Positions 44,788 through 52,533 of a DNA stretch of 64,000 nt are shown piece by piece. Each line of letters starts with the position of its first letter. The first letter of the stretch is position 1. Both the position numbers and the translations under genes were made by a program. Below the pieces are notes generated by a model. The model searched no databases, was not told where the DNA came from, and was given only the letters and a program-made list of their open reading frames with translations. This stretch comes from Bog-473 sp036502025. Its GTDB lineage: Bacteria > Actinomycetota > Acidimicrobiia > Acidimicrobiales > RAAP-2. Location: positions 1-64,000 of the forward strand of contig DASXZJ010000120.1 in the NCBI GenBank assembly GCA_036502025.1. The letters run 5' to 3'.

Positions 44788-46823
44788 CAGAATGTCCCTC
44801 CGGCCGAGGTTGCACGGGCGGCGACGGTGACCGGGCACGCCACCAGGCGCCCCGACTGGTCGCCGAGCGGGATCAGCGGTGCCGGTTCGACCGAGCACGC
44901 GGCAGTCGCCATCGGGCAGCGCGGATGGAACTCGCAACCGCCGGGCGGGTCCAACGGGCTGGCTGGCTCGCCCTGGAGTCGCACCTTCCGCCGCGCCAGG
45001 TCCGGCACGGCTGCCAGCAGAGCTTGGGTGTAGGGATGTTGGGGACTGGTGCAGATCTCCTCGGCGCCCCCGAGCTCGACGATCCGCCCGAGGTACATGA
45101 CGGCGATCCGGTCGGCCACGACCCGGGCGGCGGCCAGATCGTGGGTGACGAAGATCACGCCAACCCCGAGATCCCGCCTGAGTTGACCGATGAGGTTCAG
45201 CACGGTGGCGGCCAGGGAGACGTCGAGCGCGCTGGTCGGCTCGTCACAGAGCAGCACGTCGGGCGGAACCACCGTGGCCCGGGCGAGGGCCGCCCGCTGC
45301 CGTTGCCCGCCGGAGAGCTGCAACGGCTTGGACTCGGCCACCTCGGGCGGCAGACCCACCTGTTTGAGGGCTTCCTGCACCCGGGTTGATCGTTGCGCGC
45401 GCGTCATGCCCTCGGACCGGAGCCGTTCCCCGATCAGCTCGCCGATGGTCAGCCAAGGGGTCAGGGAGGCGCCGGCATCCTGGAAGACCATCTGCGGCCG
45501 CGCCCCGCGGCCGAATTCGATAGAGCCGGCATCGATGCTCCCGAGACCGGCGATGGAGCGAAGCAGCGTCGACTTTCCGCAGCCGCTCTCGCCGACCAGC
45601 GCCACGGCTTCGCCTTTGGTCACGTCCAGAGTGATCCCGCGCAGGGCCCTGAGGTGCTGCCGCTTGAAGGTGCCGCCGATCGGGAAGCTCTTGTGCACGT
45701 CGTGGATAAGGACGGCGGGCGGGGGGCCGCCGCTCACGCCCAGCTCCACCGCTTTCCAAGGGTCCGTCCGGACCTGATCGACGGCGCGGCGATCGGGGTC
45801 GTTCCAGCGGACGCAGGCCGCCGACCGCACCTTCTGGCCCGGAGTCGACACGGTCACGAGCTCGGGCAGCGCGGCGTCGCACTCCTCGGCGTGAAAGTCA
45901 CAGCGCGGGGCGAACGGGCACCCGGGCGGATGGGCGCGAGGGTCGGGTGGTTCGCCAGGCAGGGTGATGACCGGACGGCTGCGGTCGCACTCGAGCATGA
46001 GGCGGGAACGGAGCAGAGCCGTCGTGTAGGGGTGGACCGGGTTGGCCAGAACCCCCTCGGCATCGCCCACTTCGGCCAACCGCGATCCGTAGAGGACGGC
46101 GATGCGATCCGCCACCTGGGCGGCCACGCCGAGGTCGTGGGTCACCAGGATGAAGCTCGTCCCGAATTCGTCCCGGAGCGAGCTGAGAAGCTCCAGGATC
46201 TGGGCCTGCACGGTCACGTCGAGCGCGGTGGTGGGTTCGTCGGCGATGACCAAGGAGGGCGAACCGGCCACGGCCATGGCGATCATGACGCGCTGGCGGA
46301 GGCCACCCGAGAGCTCGTGCGGGTAGGCGCGCATGCGCCGCCTCGCTTCGGGTACCCCGACCGCATCGAGGAGGCGCAAGGCCTCGGCGGACGTCCCGGC
46401 CGCCTCGATGACCTGCTGTCCGACCCGCATGGTGGGATTGAGAGAAGTCATCGGATCCTGGAAGATGGCGCCCAGATGCTGCTTGCGCACCAGGCGGCTG
46501 TCCTCGCGGCTCGCTCCCACCATCTCGGTGCCGCAGACGATGGCACTCCCGGTGACGCTCGGACGGGGTCGTTCGGGTAACAACCCCAACAGCGTGAGGC
46601 CGAGGACGCTCTTGCCCGAACCCGACTCACCGACCAGGCCGACAATTTCGCCCGGCATCACCTCGAGCGAGACACCACGCAGGGCGTGGACATCTCTTCC
46701 CCCGCGCACGAAGGAGACATGCAACGAGGAGAGGGCGACGACCGGTTCGAGCGGGGGCATCGCGTCGCGCCGCCCGTTGTCTAGGGGGGGCGTCTGGGGG
46801 CCGGCGGCGCGGGTGCCCGACAT
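44787..46823 (-). CDS. Fused DppD-DppF ABC transporter ATPase
   Basis: 678 residues with two complete nucleotide-binding domains in one chain. Domain 1 has Walker A GESGSGKSVLG, signature LSGGLRQRVM and Walker B VIADEPTTALD. An oligopeptide-type C-terminal region follows with CPFAPRCDFHAEECD, and domain 2 has GESGCGKSTLL, LSGGQRQRAA and LLCDEPTSALD, ending with a second CEFHPRCPM. The Cys-rich tails are the oligopeptide/dipeptide ABC C-terminal domain, which can carry an Fe-S cluster. It powers the DppBC channel. Its start is two bases from the PuuD-like stop. Confidence 0.92.
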   Translation of the reverse strand: MSGTRAAGPQTPPLDNGRRDAMPPLEPVVALSSLHVSFVRGGRDVHALRGVSLEVMPGEIVGLVGESGSGKSVLGLTLLGLLPERPRPSVTGSAIVCGTEMVGASREDSRLVRKQHLGAIFQDPMTSLNPTMRVGQQVIEAAGTSAEALRLLDAVGVPEARRRMRAYPHELSGGLRQRVMIAMAVAGSPSLVIADEPTTALDVTVQAQILELLSSLRDEFGTSFILVTHDLGVAAQVADRIAVLYGSRLAEVGDAEGVLANPVHPYTTALLRSRLMLECDRSRPVITLPGEPPDPRAHPPGCPFAPRCDFHAEECDAALPELVTVSTPGQKVRSAACVRWNDPDRRAVDQVRTDPWKAVELGVSGGPPPAVLIHDVHKSFPIGGTFKRQHLRALRGITLDVTKGEAVALVGESGCGKSTLLRSIAGLGSIDAGSIEFGRGARPQMVFQDAGASLTPWLTIGELIGERLRSEGMTRAQRSTRVQEALKQVGLPPEVAESKPLQLSGGQRQRAALARATVVPPDVLLCDEPTSALDVSLAATVLNLIGQLRRDLGVGVIFVTHDLAAARVVADRIAVMYLGRIVELGGAEEICTSPQHPYTQALLAAVPDLARRKVRLQGEPASPLDPPGGCEFHPRCPMATAACSVEPAPLIPLGDQSGRLVACPVTVAARATSAGGTF

Positions 46824-46825
46824 CG

Positions 46826-47521
46826 TCACCCGTGCACCACCCACGAGAACGGCGCCAGGTGGCGACGGTCCGTTGCCGCCAGCCTCTCGGGGTGCCACTG
46901 CAGGCCGAGCAGACCCGGCCCCTCGACCGCCTCGATGACGCCGTCCGGACTCCAGGCGGTGGCGCGCACCCGCTGGCCCGGGTCGGCGATGGCCTGGTGG
47001 TGGATGGAGTTGACTTGCGCCACCCCTCCGAGGACGCGAGCCGCCAGCGTGTCCGGTTCGGCCCGGACGGTGTGCACCGGCTCGTACTGCCGCTCCTCGT
47101 CCCAGTGTCCTTCGAGGCCCTTCTCGACCAGATCACCGATGAGGGTGCCCCCGCCCATGACGGCCAGGAGCTGTGCGCCGCGGCAGACGCCGAGGACCCG
47201 CTTGCCCGCGCCCGCGGCGAACTGGACGACGGCAAACTCGGCGATGTCACGGGTCGGGTCCACATCCATGAGGAGCTCCGTCGATGCCGGGGCGACCCCG
47301 GCATAATGCCCGGGGTCGATGTCGCCTCCGCCCGTGACCACGATCGAGTGGCAATGCTCGACCATGGTGGCCAGCGCGACCGGATCGACATCGGGGCCGG
47401 CCGGGAGGAGAACGGGGATGCCGCCGGCCGCGGTGACCGAGGACACGTACCCGCGGTGCGTTGAGTAGCGCTCCTCGGGCGACCGTCCACAGAGGACACC
47501 GACCACCGGCGGACCGCTCAC
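46826..47521 (-). CDS. Class I glutamine amidotransferase, PuuD-like gamma-glutamyl hydrolase
   Basis: 231 residues from GTG 47521, overlapping the creatininase stop as GTGA. The nucleophile Cys is in VLGVCRGAQLL, and the partner His/Glu pair is in LLGLQWHPERL. VVTGGGDIDPGHY and NSIHHQAI are typical of the peptidase C26 / PuuD group, which hydrolyses gamma-glutamyl-GABA in putrescine use. Next to a GlnT-type ligase it could release glutamate from a gamma-glutamylated amine. No PuuB or PuuC homologue is seen, so a full putrescine pathway is not supported. Confidence 0.83.
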   Translation of the reverse strand: MSGPPVVGVLCGRSPEERYSTHRGYVSSVTAAGGIPVLLPAGPDVDPVALATMVEHCHSIVVTGGGDIDPGHYAGVAPASTELLMDVDPTRDIAEFAVVQFAAGAGKRVLGVCRGAQLLAVMGGGTLIGDLVEKGLEGHWDEERQYEPVHTVRAEPDTLAARVLGGVAQVNSIHHQAIADPGQRVRATAWSPDGVIEAVEGPGLLGLQWHPERLAATDRRHLAPFSWVVHG

Positions 47522-48312
47522 CGGGCCCCGAGAGGTTCCTGATGCCGGGCCAGTGGGGGCTCTTCGGTGCGACCACGCTCCACGCACGCGGCCATGGCGT
47601 CGACGACTTCCTCGAGCAGCTGCCGTCCCAGCTCGGGTGTGGCCAGCGAAGGGCAGCCGGTGACGCCGTTGGCCGAGAGTGACGGCGCGGTGTACCGGAA
47701 GACCAACCCGTCGGTCCGGTCCGGGTCGTCGGCGACTCCCAGTCGGTCCCACCGGACCAGATCCGGAGCGAGGGCCATCATCAACGCGGTCTCGGCCCGG
47801 TTGGCATGCACGTCGATGCCGTCGGCCAGGGTCTTCACTGTGATGGCCGAGGTCAACGTCCACCAGTTGAGGACACCGAAGCGGATCTCGGGTCGCTCGT
47901 GGCGAAGGTGGTCCCCGGCTATGCCCAGCGACGCCTGATTGCCGAAGTGACCGTTCACCGCCAGCACCCGGCGGATGCCCGAGGCGGCGGTCCACTCGAC
48001 CGCGTCCCGAACCACATTCGCCAACCGCTCAGGGCCGAGCGACAATGTTCCGGGGAGCGCGGTCCCGTGTCCGAAGCTGCACCCGAGCGTGAGCGAGGGG
48101 AGCACCGGGGCACCCGTCACGGCGGAGACGGCATGGCACAGACCGGTGGCGATGATGGTGTCGGTGCCCGTCGGCAGGTGTGGTCCGTGCTGTTCGGTGG
48201 CCCCGACCGGGAGGAGCGCCACCTCGTCGGGACGCCGGCGGATCAGATCCTCGATCTCGGGCCAGGTGAGCTGCTCCCAGCGAACGGCTTCAGCAGGCGG
48301 TGACGTATGCAT
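47518..48312 (-). CDS. Creatininase-family amidohydrolase
   Basis: 264 residues. The metal-binding signature GATEQHGPHLPTGTD, the GHFGNQ segment and the Glu in HANRAETALM are the hallmark residues of creatinine amidohydrolase and relatives such as the mycofactocin peptidase MftE. It lies three bases after glnT. In a guanidine-sensing operon a role on creatinine, a cyclic guanidino compound, or on another lactam is reasonable. Family members also act on riboflavin intermediates and peptides, so the substrate is only inferred. Confidence 0.85.
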   Translation of the reverse strand: MHTSPPAEAVRWEQLTWPEIEDLIRRRPDEVALLPVGATEQHGPHLPTGTDTIIATGLCHAVSAVTGAPVLPSLTLGCSFGHGTALPGTLSLGPERLANVVRDAVEWTAASGIRRVLAVNGHFGNQASLGIAGDHLRHERPEIRFGVLNWWTLTSAITVKTLADGIDVHANRAETALMMALAPDLVRWDRLGVADDPDRTDGLVFRYTAPSLSANGVTGCPSLATPELGRQLLEEVVDAMAACVERGRTEEPPLARHQEPLGAR

Positions 48313-48315
48313 GCG

Positions 48316-49725
48316 TCAGAACATCGTGAGGTAGGTCTCGCGCTCCCACTCGGAAACGCGCGAGTGGTAGGCCTCCCACTCCTCGATCTTCATGGCCGTG
48401 TAGGCCGAGACGAATTCCTCGTGGAAGACGGTCCGGGTCAGCGGGTCGGCGTCGAAGGCCTCAATGGCCTCGAGCAGCGTGCGGGGCAGTCGGGTGGCCT
48501 GCACGTCGCCCGCCTGCGGGCCGGTGACGCTCCAGTCGTACGTCAGGTCCTCAACCGGATCCCCCGGGTCCAGGCCCTGGGCCACGCCTTCGAGGCCAGC
48601 GGCCAGCAGGAAGGCCGCGGCGAGGTAGGAGTTGGCCGCTGAATCCACCGCCCGGTTCTCGATGGCCGGCCGGTTGCGGGGCAAGCGGAGCATGCATGAC
48701 CGGTTGTTGTCGCCGTAGGCGGCCCAGGTGGGGGCCCACGAGACCGTGCCATCCGAGAGGCGCGGCTGCAATCGCTTGTACGAGTTGACCGTCGGCGTGC
48801 AGATGGCGGCGAGGGCCGGAGCGTGCCGCATGATGCCGGCGGTGAACCCGTAAGCCGTCTTGCTCCACCCTCGGCCGCGCCGGTCGTCGGGGTCGCGGAA
48901 GAGGTTCTGTCCCGACTCGGCGTCGGTGAGGCTCATGTTGAAGTGGGCTCCCGACCCCCAGGCGTCGGTGTAGGGCTTGGGCATGAACGTCACCATGAGC
49001 CCCACCTGCTTGGCGATTTGCTTGGCCATGAGGCGCAACAGGGTGACCCGATCCGTGGTGACCAGCGACGGCGCGTAGTCGAAGTCGAATTCCACCTGGC
49101 CGTCGCCGCCTTCGTGATCGAAGCTGAAGGCACCGAAGCCGCACTCCTTCATGGCTCGGACCATCGGGTCGAGGAAGTCCATGACGTCGAGCGTTGACTC
49201 GACGTCATAGGCCGAGGTCGGCCGCAAGCGCCCCGAAGGCTTGAACGGAGCCAGCACCTCGTCACCCGCCGGAGCGGACATCCTGGATTCGACGAAGGGT
49301 TGCACCACGTAGAGCTCGGTTTCAATGCCCAGTTGCAGGACAAAGCCCGCGGCGGCGGCCGCATCGATCTGCTTCTTGAGCACCGAACGGGTGCAGTGGG
49401 CGAACGGTTGGGTACCTCCGAAGTAGAGGTCGGCGGTCATGTGGGCGAACCGCCGGTCCCAGGGCAGGATGCACAAGGTGCTCGGGTCGGGGACGGCGAC
49501 GCACTCGTCCTCGGTCGGCGTCATCTTCCCGAGGTTGCCCAGTCCCCGGGGGGTGTAGCGCTCGTGGCCGGCCATGAGCGCCGGCAGGTGCTCGACCGGG
49601 ACGCACTTCGACTTGGCTCGGCCCGCGATGTCGACGAACGAGGCGAAGACGTACTCGACCCCTCGCTCGGCCAGGCTCCGGGCCAGCTCGGTGTGCTGCC
49701 CGTCGACTTCGAACATCGTCTCCAT
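48316..49725 (-). CDS. glnT: GlnT-type glutamine synthetase homologue / gamma-glutamylamide ligase
   Basis: 469 residues with AAAGGAG eight bases before the ATG. The glutamine-synthetase fold is clear: GIETELYVV, DHEGGDGQVEFDF with metal glutamates, the GSGAHFNMSL ammonia/ATP region, and the late NRSCMLRLPRNRPAIENR. Layout with MDFLDPMV and FMPKPYTDAWGSGAHF matches GlnT and gamma-glutamylmethylamide synthetases rather than classical GlnA. It may join glutamate to ammonia or to an alkylamine released from a substituted guanidine. It is the first gene after the guanidine-I riboswitch and so is directly controlled by it. Confidence 0.88.
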   Translation of the reverse strand: METMFEVDGQHTELARSLAERGVEYVFASFVDIAGRAKSKCVPVEHLPALMAGHERYTPRGLGNLGKMTPTEDECVAVPDPSTLCILPWDRRFAHMTADLYFGGTQPFAHCTRSVLKKQIDAAAAAGFVLQLGIETELYVVQPFVESRMSAPAGDEVLAPFKPSGRLRPTSAYDVESTLDVMDFLDPMVRAMKECGFGAFSFDHEGGDGQVEFDFDYAPSLVTTDRVTLLRLMAKQIAKQVGLMVTFMPKPYTDAWGSGAHFNMSLTDAESGQNLFRDPDDRRGRGWSKTAYGFTAGIMRHAPALAAICTPTVNSYKRLQPRLSDGTVSWAPTWAAYGDNNRSCMLRLPRNRPAIENRAVDSAANSYLAAAFLLAAGLEGVAQGLDPGDPVEDLTYDWSVTGPQAGDVQATRLPRTLLEAIEAFDADPLTRTVFHEEFVSAYTAMKIEEWEAYHSRVSEWERETYLTMF

Positions 49726-49739
49726 GTTGGTGCTCCTTT

Positions 49740-49777
49740 AAAAGAGGAGAGCCCGGATGGTCGTAACCTCCCGGGCT
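49740..49777 (-). terminator. Terminator-like hairpin following the guanidine riboswitch
   Basis: On the minus strand AGCCCGG (49777-49771) pairs perfectly with CCGGGCT (49756-49750) across a 14-base loop, followed by CTCCTCTTTT and then the AAAGGAG of glnT (49739-49733). The left arm is also part of the conserved riboswitch 3' end GCCCGGGAG, so aptamer and hairpin compete. That is how guanidine-I leaders switch read-through. The T-run is interrupted, so termination strength is uncertain. Confidence 0.65.
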
Positions 49778-49858
49778 TTTATCCCTCCGTGTCGTGCCCG
49801 TTGCGGTGCACGTTCACCTCTCGGTCCAGACCAGCCCGGTGGGGCTGCGGAACCCTAG
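49768..49858 (-). ncRNA. Guanidine-I (ykkC) riboswitch aptamer
   Basis: Reading 5'-3' on the minus strand, the conserved blocks come in the right order: CTAGGGTTCCG (49858-49848), a CAGCCC/GGGCTG hairpin (49847-49832), GTCTGGACCGAGAG (49831-49818), a variable stem, then ACACGGA and GGATAAAAGCCCGGGAG (49792-49768). These are the hallmark sequences of the ykkC subtype 1 aptamer, which binds free guanidinium. One conserved position in the GGTCCGAGAG block differs (A for T). It lies between the substrate-binding-protein gene and glnT and should turn on glnT and downstream genes when guanidine is present. Confidence 0.9.
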
Positions 49859-49948
49859 GTGCGGCTCAGTTGTACGAGGTCCTGCCCGAGCGACCTTCCA
49901 GTCAGCCCCTCTCGTTCGGTGTCGGTCTCCGTGCCGCCCATGTGACCA

Positions 49949-51595
49949 TCATCCGGGGTGCAATCCAGCCAACTCGAGCATCTCGGGATCGGCGACGATG
50001 TGGCCCTGGGGTATGCCCTTGAGCCAGGGCTGGGCCACCATGGCATCGTCCTTATCGGCCAGGTTCAGCCAGCACCCGCTTTTGACCGCCAACTCGATGG
50101 CCTGGTTGTAGGTGGCGTTGGAGCCGGTGGTTACGGCCCGAGAGTTGAGACTGGCCTCGTCGGGGACGTTGCAGCTGAGGTACTCCAGCCCGCCGGTGGG
50201 GTCGAAGCTGATGTGGGTCCAGGTGTAGGTGTTGTAGGTGTCGGGCCAGAAGTAGTCGATGAGCAGGTTCGGCGATGAGGCCGCGGCCGCCGAGGTGGTC
50301 GACCCCACCCAGCCGAAGATCTCCGATGTCTGATAGCCGACAACCTTGGTCGTGAGCCCGTCCGCCTGCAGTTCGGCGGCAATGTCTTCGGCCAGGAGTT
50401 GGTCGTCCGGGGCCCCCGTGTCGTAACCCACCACGAAGGCCTTCTCCGAGGACGGGAGCGAGGTGACCAGCTTCTTCAGCTTGGACGGGTTGTAGGCAAT
50501 GTTCTGCCTGCCGAACTTGGATGGGATCATGCCAGCTGGCCCGGCCTGGGTCGGCACCGTGGCCCGACCCGGGAAGACACCGGCTACCAGACTGGGGACA
50601 TTTATCGCCTCGAGCAGGTCGAGCCGGTCGGCCTTGGAGGTGAGGAAACCCTTGTTCTCGTTCACGTAGGCCGTCTCCGACTGGAGAGTGGGCAGCGTGT
50701 AGAGCGAGACCTTCGAGCTCGATTTGTACTGGGCGATCACCGAGGTGGTCAGGTCGTGGAGAATGGCGGCGATCTGCCCGTCGTTGAACTCGATTTCCTC
50801 GGTGGAGAGGTTGTCGATCACGGGAATGTTGATGGTGGTGTAGTAGGGCTTGGGTCCCCAGTACTGGGGGAAGGCCTGCATCTGATAGCTCACTCCGACC
50901 TTGGCCTGGGTGAGCATGTAGGGGCCGGTTCCGACATCGTGGGTCTCGAGGTACGTCTGGTCGTTGTCGCTGCCCGCATTGGCCGCCAGTGCCGTCGGGC
51001 TCTGCATAGCCGGACCGTAAGGGGCCGCCAGGTAGTCCAGGAACGCGGTGTTCGGAGCTTTGAGGGTGATGACCGCCGTGTAGGGCCCGGGGGTGGTGAC
51101 CGAAGCCACATCGGAGACCATGTAGGCCGGGCCGCCATCGACCGCGGCCATCCGGGCGAAGTCGGGCGCGATGGCAGCCGAGGTGAACGAGGTGCCGTCG
51201 TGGAAGAGCACTCCGTGCCGGAGTTGAAGGGTGTAGACCAGCCCGTTCTTCGAGACGGTCCAACTCGTAGCCAGCTCGGGTTCGAGGACCCGCTTGGCGG
51301 TGCCGGACTTGTACTGCAGGAGGTTCTGGTACATGTTGCGCGTCAGGAGCAACCCTTCGCCGGCGTAGTACACGTCGGGGTCAGGTGGCTGTCCCGGGTC
51401 CTGGAGGAAGCTCAGGTTCAAGGTGTGGCTGGTCGGGTACGACGCCGCGCCGGCCGGTGCGGGCGCAGCCAGCGTGACTGCAGTTCCCGCCACCAGGGAG
51501 AGCAGGCCGCCCGTGGCCAGAATCCGACGCCAGGCTCGGGCCAGAGTCGCAAATGGTCCGGCCGCCTGGCCCCTATTGGTGATCCGCCCCATCAT
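49949..51595 (-). CDS. ABC transporter substrate-binding protein, family 5 (DppA/OppA-like)
   Basis: 548 residues with a Sec signal peptide (residues ~25-50, ending PAPAGAAS). The family-5 pattern is seen in ELATSWTVSKNGLVYTLQLRHGVLFHDGTSFT, shown here in parts as LATSWTVSKNG and LRHGVLFHDGT, and in DVGTGPYMLTQ. No lipobox is obvious, so anchoring is unclear. It should feed the DppBC-DppDF importer encoded downstream, although the riboswitch lies between them. Its start overlaps the isochorismatase-like gene (ATGA). The ligand is unknown; guanidino compounds, peptides or a nickel complex fit the setting. Confidence 0.87.
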   Translation of the reverse strand: MMGRITNRGQAAGPFATLARAWRRILATGGLLSLVAGTAVTLAAPAPAGAASYPTSHTLNLSFLQDPGQPPDPDVYYAGEGLLLTRNMYQNLLQYKSGTAKRVLEPELATSWTVSKNGLVYTLQLRHGVLFHDGTSFTSAAIAPDFARMAAVDGGPAYMVSDVASVTTPGPYTAVITLKAPNTAFLDYLAAPYGPAMQSPTALAANAGSDNDQTYLETHDVGTGPYMLTQAKVGVSYQMQAFPQYWGPKPYYTTINIPVIDNLSTEEIEFNDGQIAAILHDLTTSVIAQYKSSSKVSLYTLPTLQSETAYVNENKGFLTSKADRLDLLEAINVPSLVAGVFPGRATVPTQAGPAGMIPSKFGRQNIAYNPSKLKKLVTSLPSSEKAFVVGYDTGAPDDQLLAEDIAAELQADGLTTKVVGYQTSEIFGWVGSTTSAAAASSPNLLIDYFWPDTYNTYTWTHISFDPTGGLEYLSCNVPDEASLNSRAVTTGSNATYNQAIELAVKSGCWLNLADKDDAMVAQPWLKGIPQGHIVADPEMLELAGLHPG

Positions 51596-52218
51596 GCCGC
51601 TCCTTTTTTCGCCAATGAGGTGCCGGTGGACGCGGCGAACGCCGCGAACCCATCAATCAGGGCTGCGCTGGTCGTGCCAGCGCCGTGCTGGAGATACTCC
51701 ATGGCGCTGAGCGAAGCCGAGTGACGGGCTTGCGATGACCCAATCACCGCGTCACTAGCGACGCGCATGTGGTAATCGTGCTGGTGGCCGTCGACGAAGG
51801 TGTAGTGCACGCAGACGTCGGTCAGGCCACCGATGAGCACCAGGGTCGAGGCGCCCAGGCCCTTGAGCAGGATCTCCAGGTCGGTCCCGAAGAAGCAGGA
51901 ATACCGGCGCTTGGCGATGGCGTACTCACCCGGGCCGGGGACGAGGGTCGGCCACAACGCGGTCCCGGGGTCGCCCTCGACGCAGTGGACCCCCTCGTTG
52001 CCGTCGAGCTCCCGGCCGAAGTCGACGCCGTCGCGCCGATGGACCTCGGAGAAGAAGATGACAGGCACGCTGGCCGCTCGGGCCGCGGCCACGATGCGCT
52101 CGGCGTTGGCGATCATCGCCTGCTGACCGCCCATGAGCTCGATGCCCATCTCCTCGGCGGACATGCCGTAGCCGCGCTGGATGTCCACCGCGATCAATAC
52201 CGGTTGACCAGTGAACAT
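51592..52218 (-). CDS. Isochorismatase-like cysteine hydrolase
   Basis: 208 residues from ATG 52218. The triad of the family is visible: Asp in LIAVDIQRGYG, Lys in AIAKRRYSCFF and nucleophile Cys in GGLTDVCVHYT. Members cleave C-N bonds in N-carbamoyl amines, nicotinamide, biuret and guanylurea. The last two connect to guanidine metabolism, so a ureido or guanylurea amidohydrolase is plausible here. It heads the minus-strand run with the substrate-binding protein. An upstream frame extends to 52329, but the GAGGAGGTGAGG stretch fits the later start. Confidence 0.83.
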   Translation of the reverse strand: MFTGQPVLIAVDIQRGYGMSAEEMGIELMGGQQAMIANAERIVAAARAASVPVIFFSEVHRRDGVDFGRELDGNEGVHCVEGDPGTALWPTLVPGPGEYAIAKRRYSCFFGTDLEILLKGLGASTLVLIGGLTDVCVHYTFVDGHQHDYHMRVASDAVIGSSQARHSASLSAMEYLQHGAGTTSAALIDGFAAFAASTGTSLAKKGAA

Positions 52219-52533
52219 CGGGGGTGTCTGCCTCACCTCACCTCCTCGTGTCGTCGTGTCGGCCCCCCTGCCATCTGGACTCGGTGCAACGTCTTGCTGT
52301 GATTCAAACGCTCTTCTGTTTCGGGCCAAGATCGAGAAAGTTTCCAGACGATGAACAGGAGGGCGACTCGGTACGTCCGGCGCGTAACGGAGCGTTCATA
52401 TCGGGGACACCGCGCGGAAACACGTCCTCCCTACCATGAACGGCGGAGACAGGGCCGAAACGCTGCCCTGACGTCGTCGTGCTGGCAAGGGATCGCATGC
52501 ACCTGCGGGTGTGGAACGGGGACATCGACACCG
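52219..52533. other. Divergent control region between the isochorismatase-like and guanidine hydrolase genes
   Basis: No gene is supported in these 315 bases. The first ~110 bases are AT-richer (around 52290-52350) and are the best place for two divergent promoters. I looked for a second guanidine riboswitch of class I, II or III on the plus strand and found none. I also saw no convincing nitrogen-regulator box. Confidence 0.5.

Noticed and set aside
46826..49725. A complete Puu putrescine pathway
   Set aside because: Ligase and PuuD-like hydrolase are present, but PuuB and PuuC homologues are not seen, and the ligase looks GlnT-like rather than PuuA-like.
52219..52533. Second guanidine riboswitch or nitrogen-regulator (GlnR) site in front of the GdmH-like gene
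   Set aside because: No ykkC, mini-ykkC or ykkC-III core was recognised, and GTTAC-like half sites lack a matching second half.
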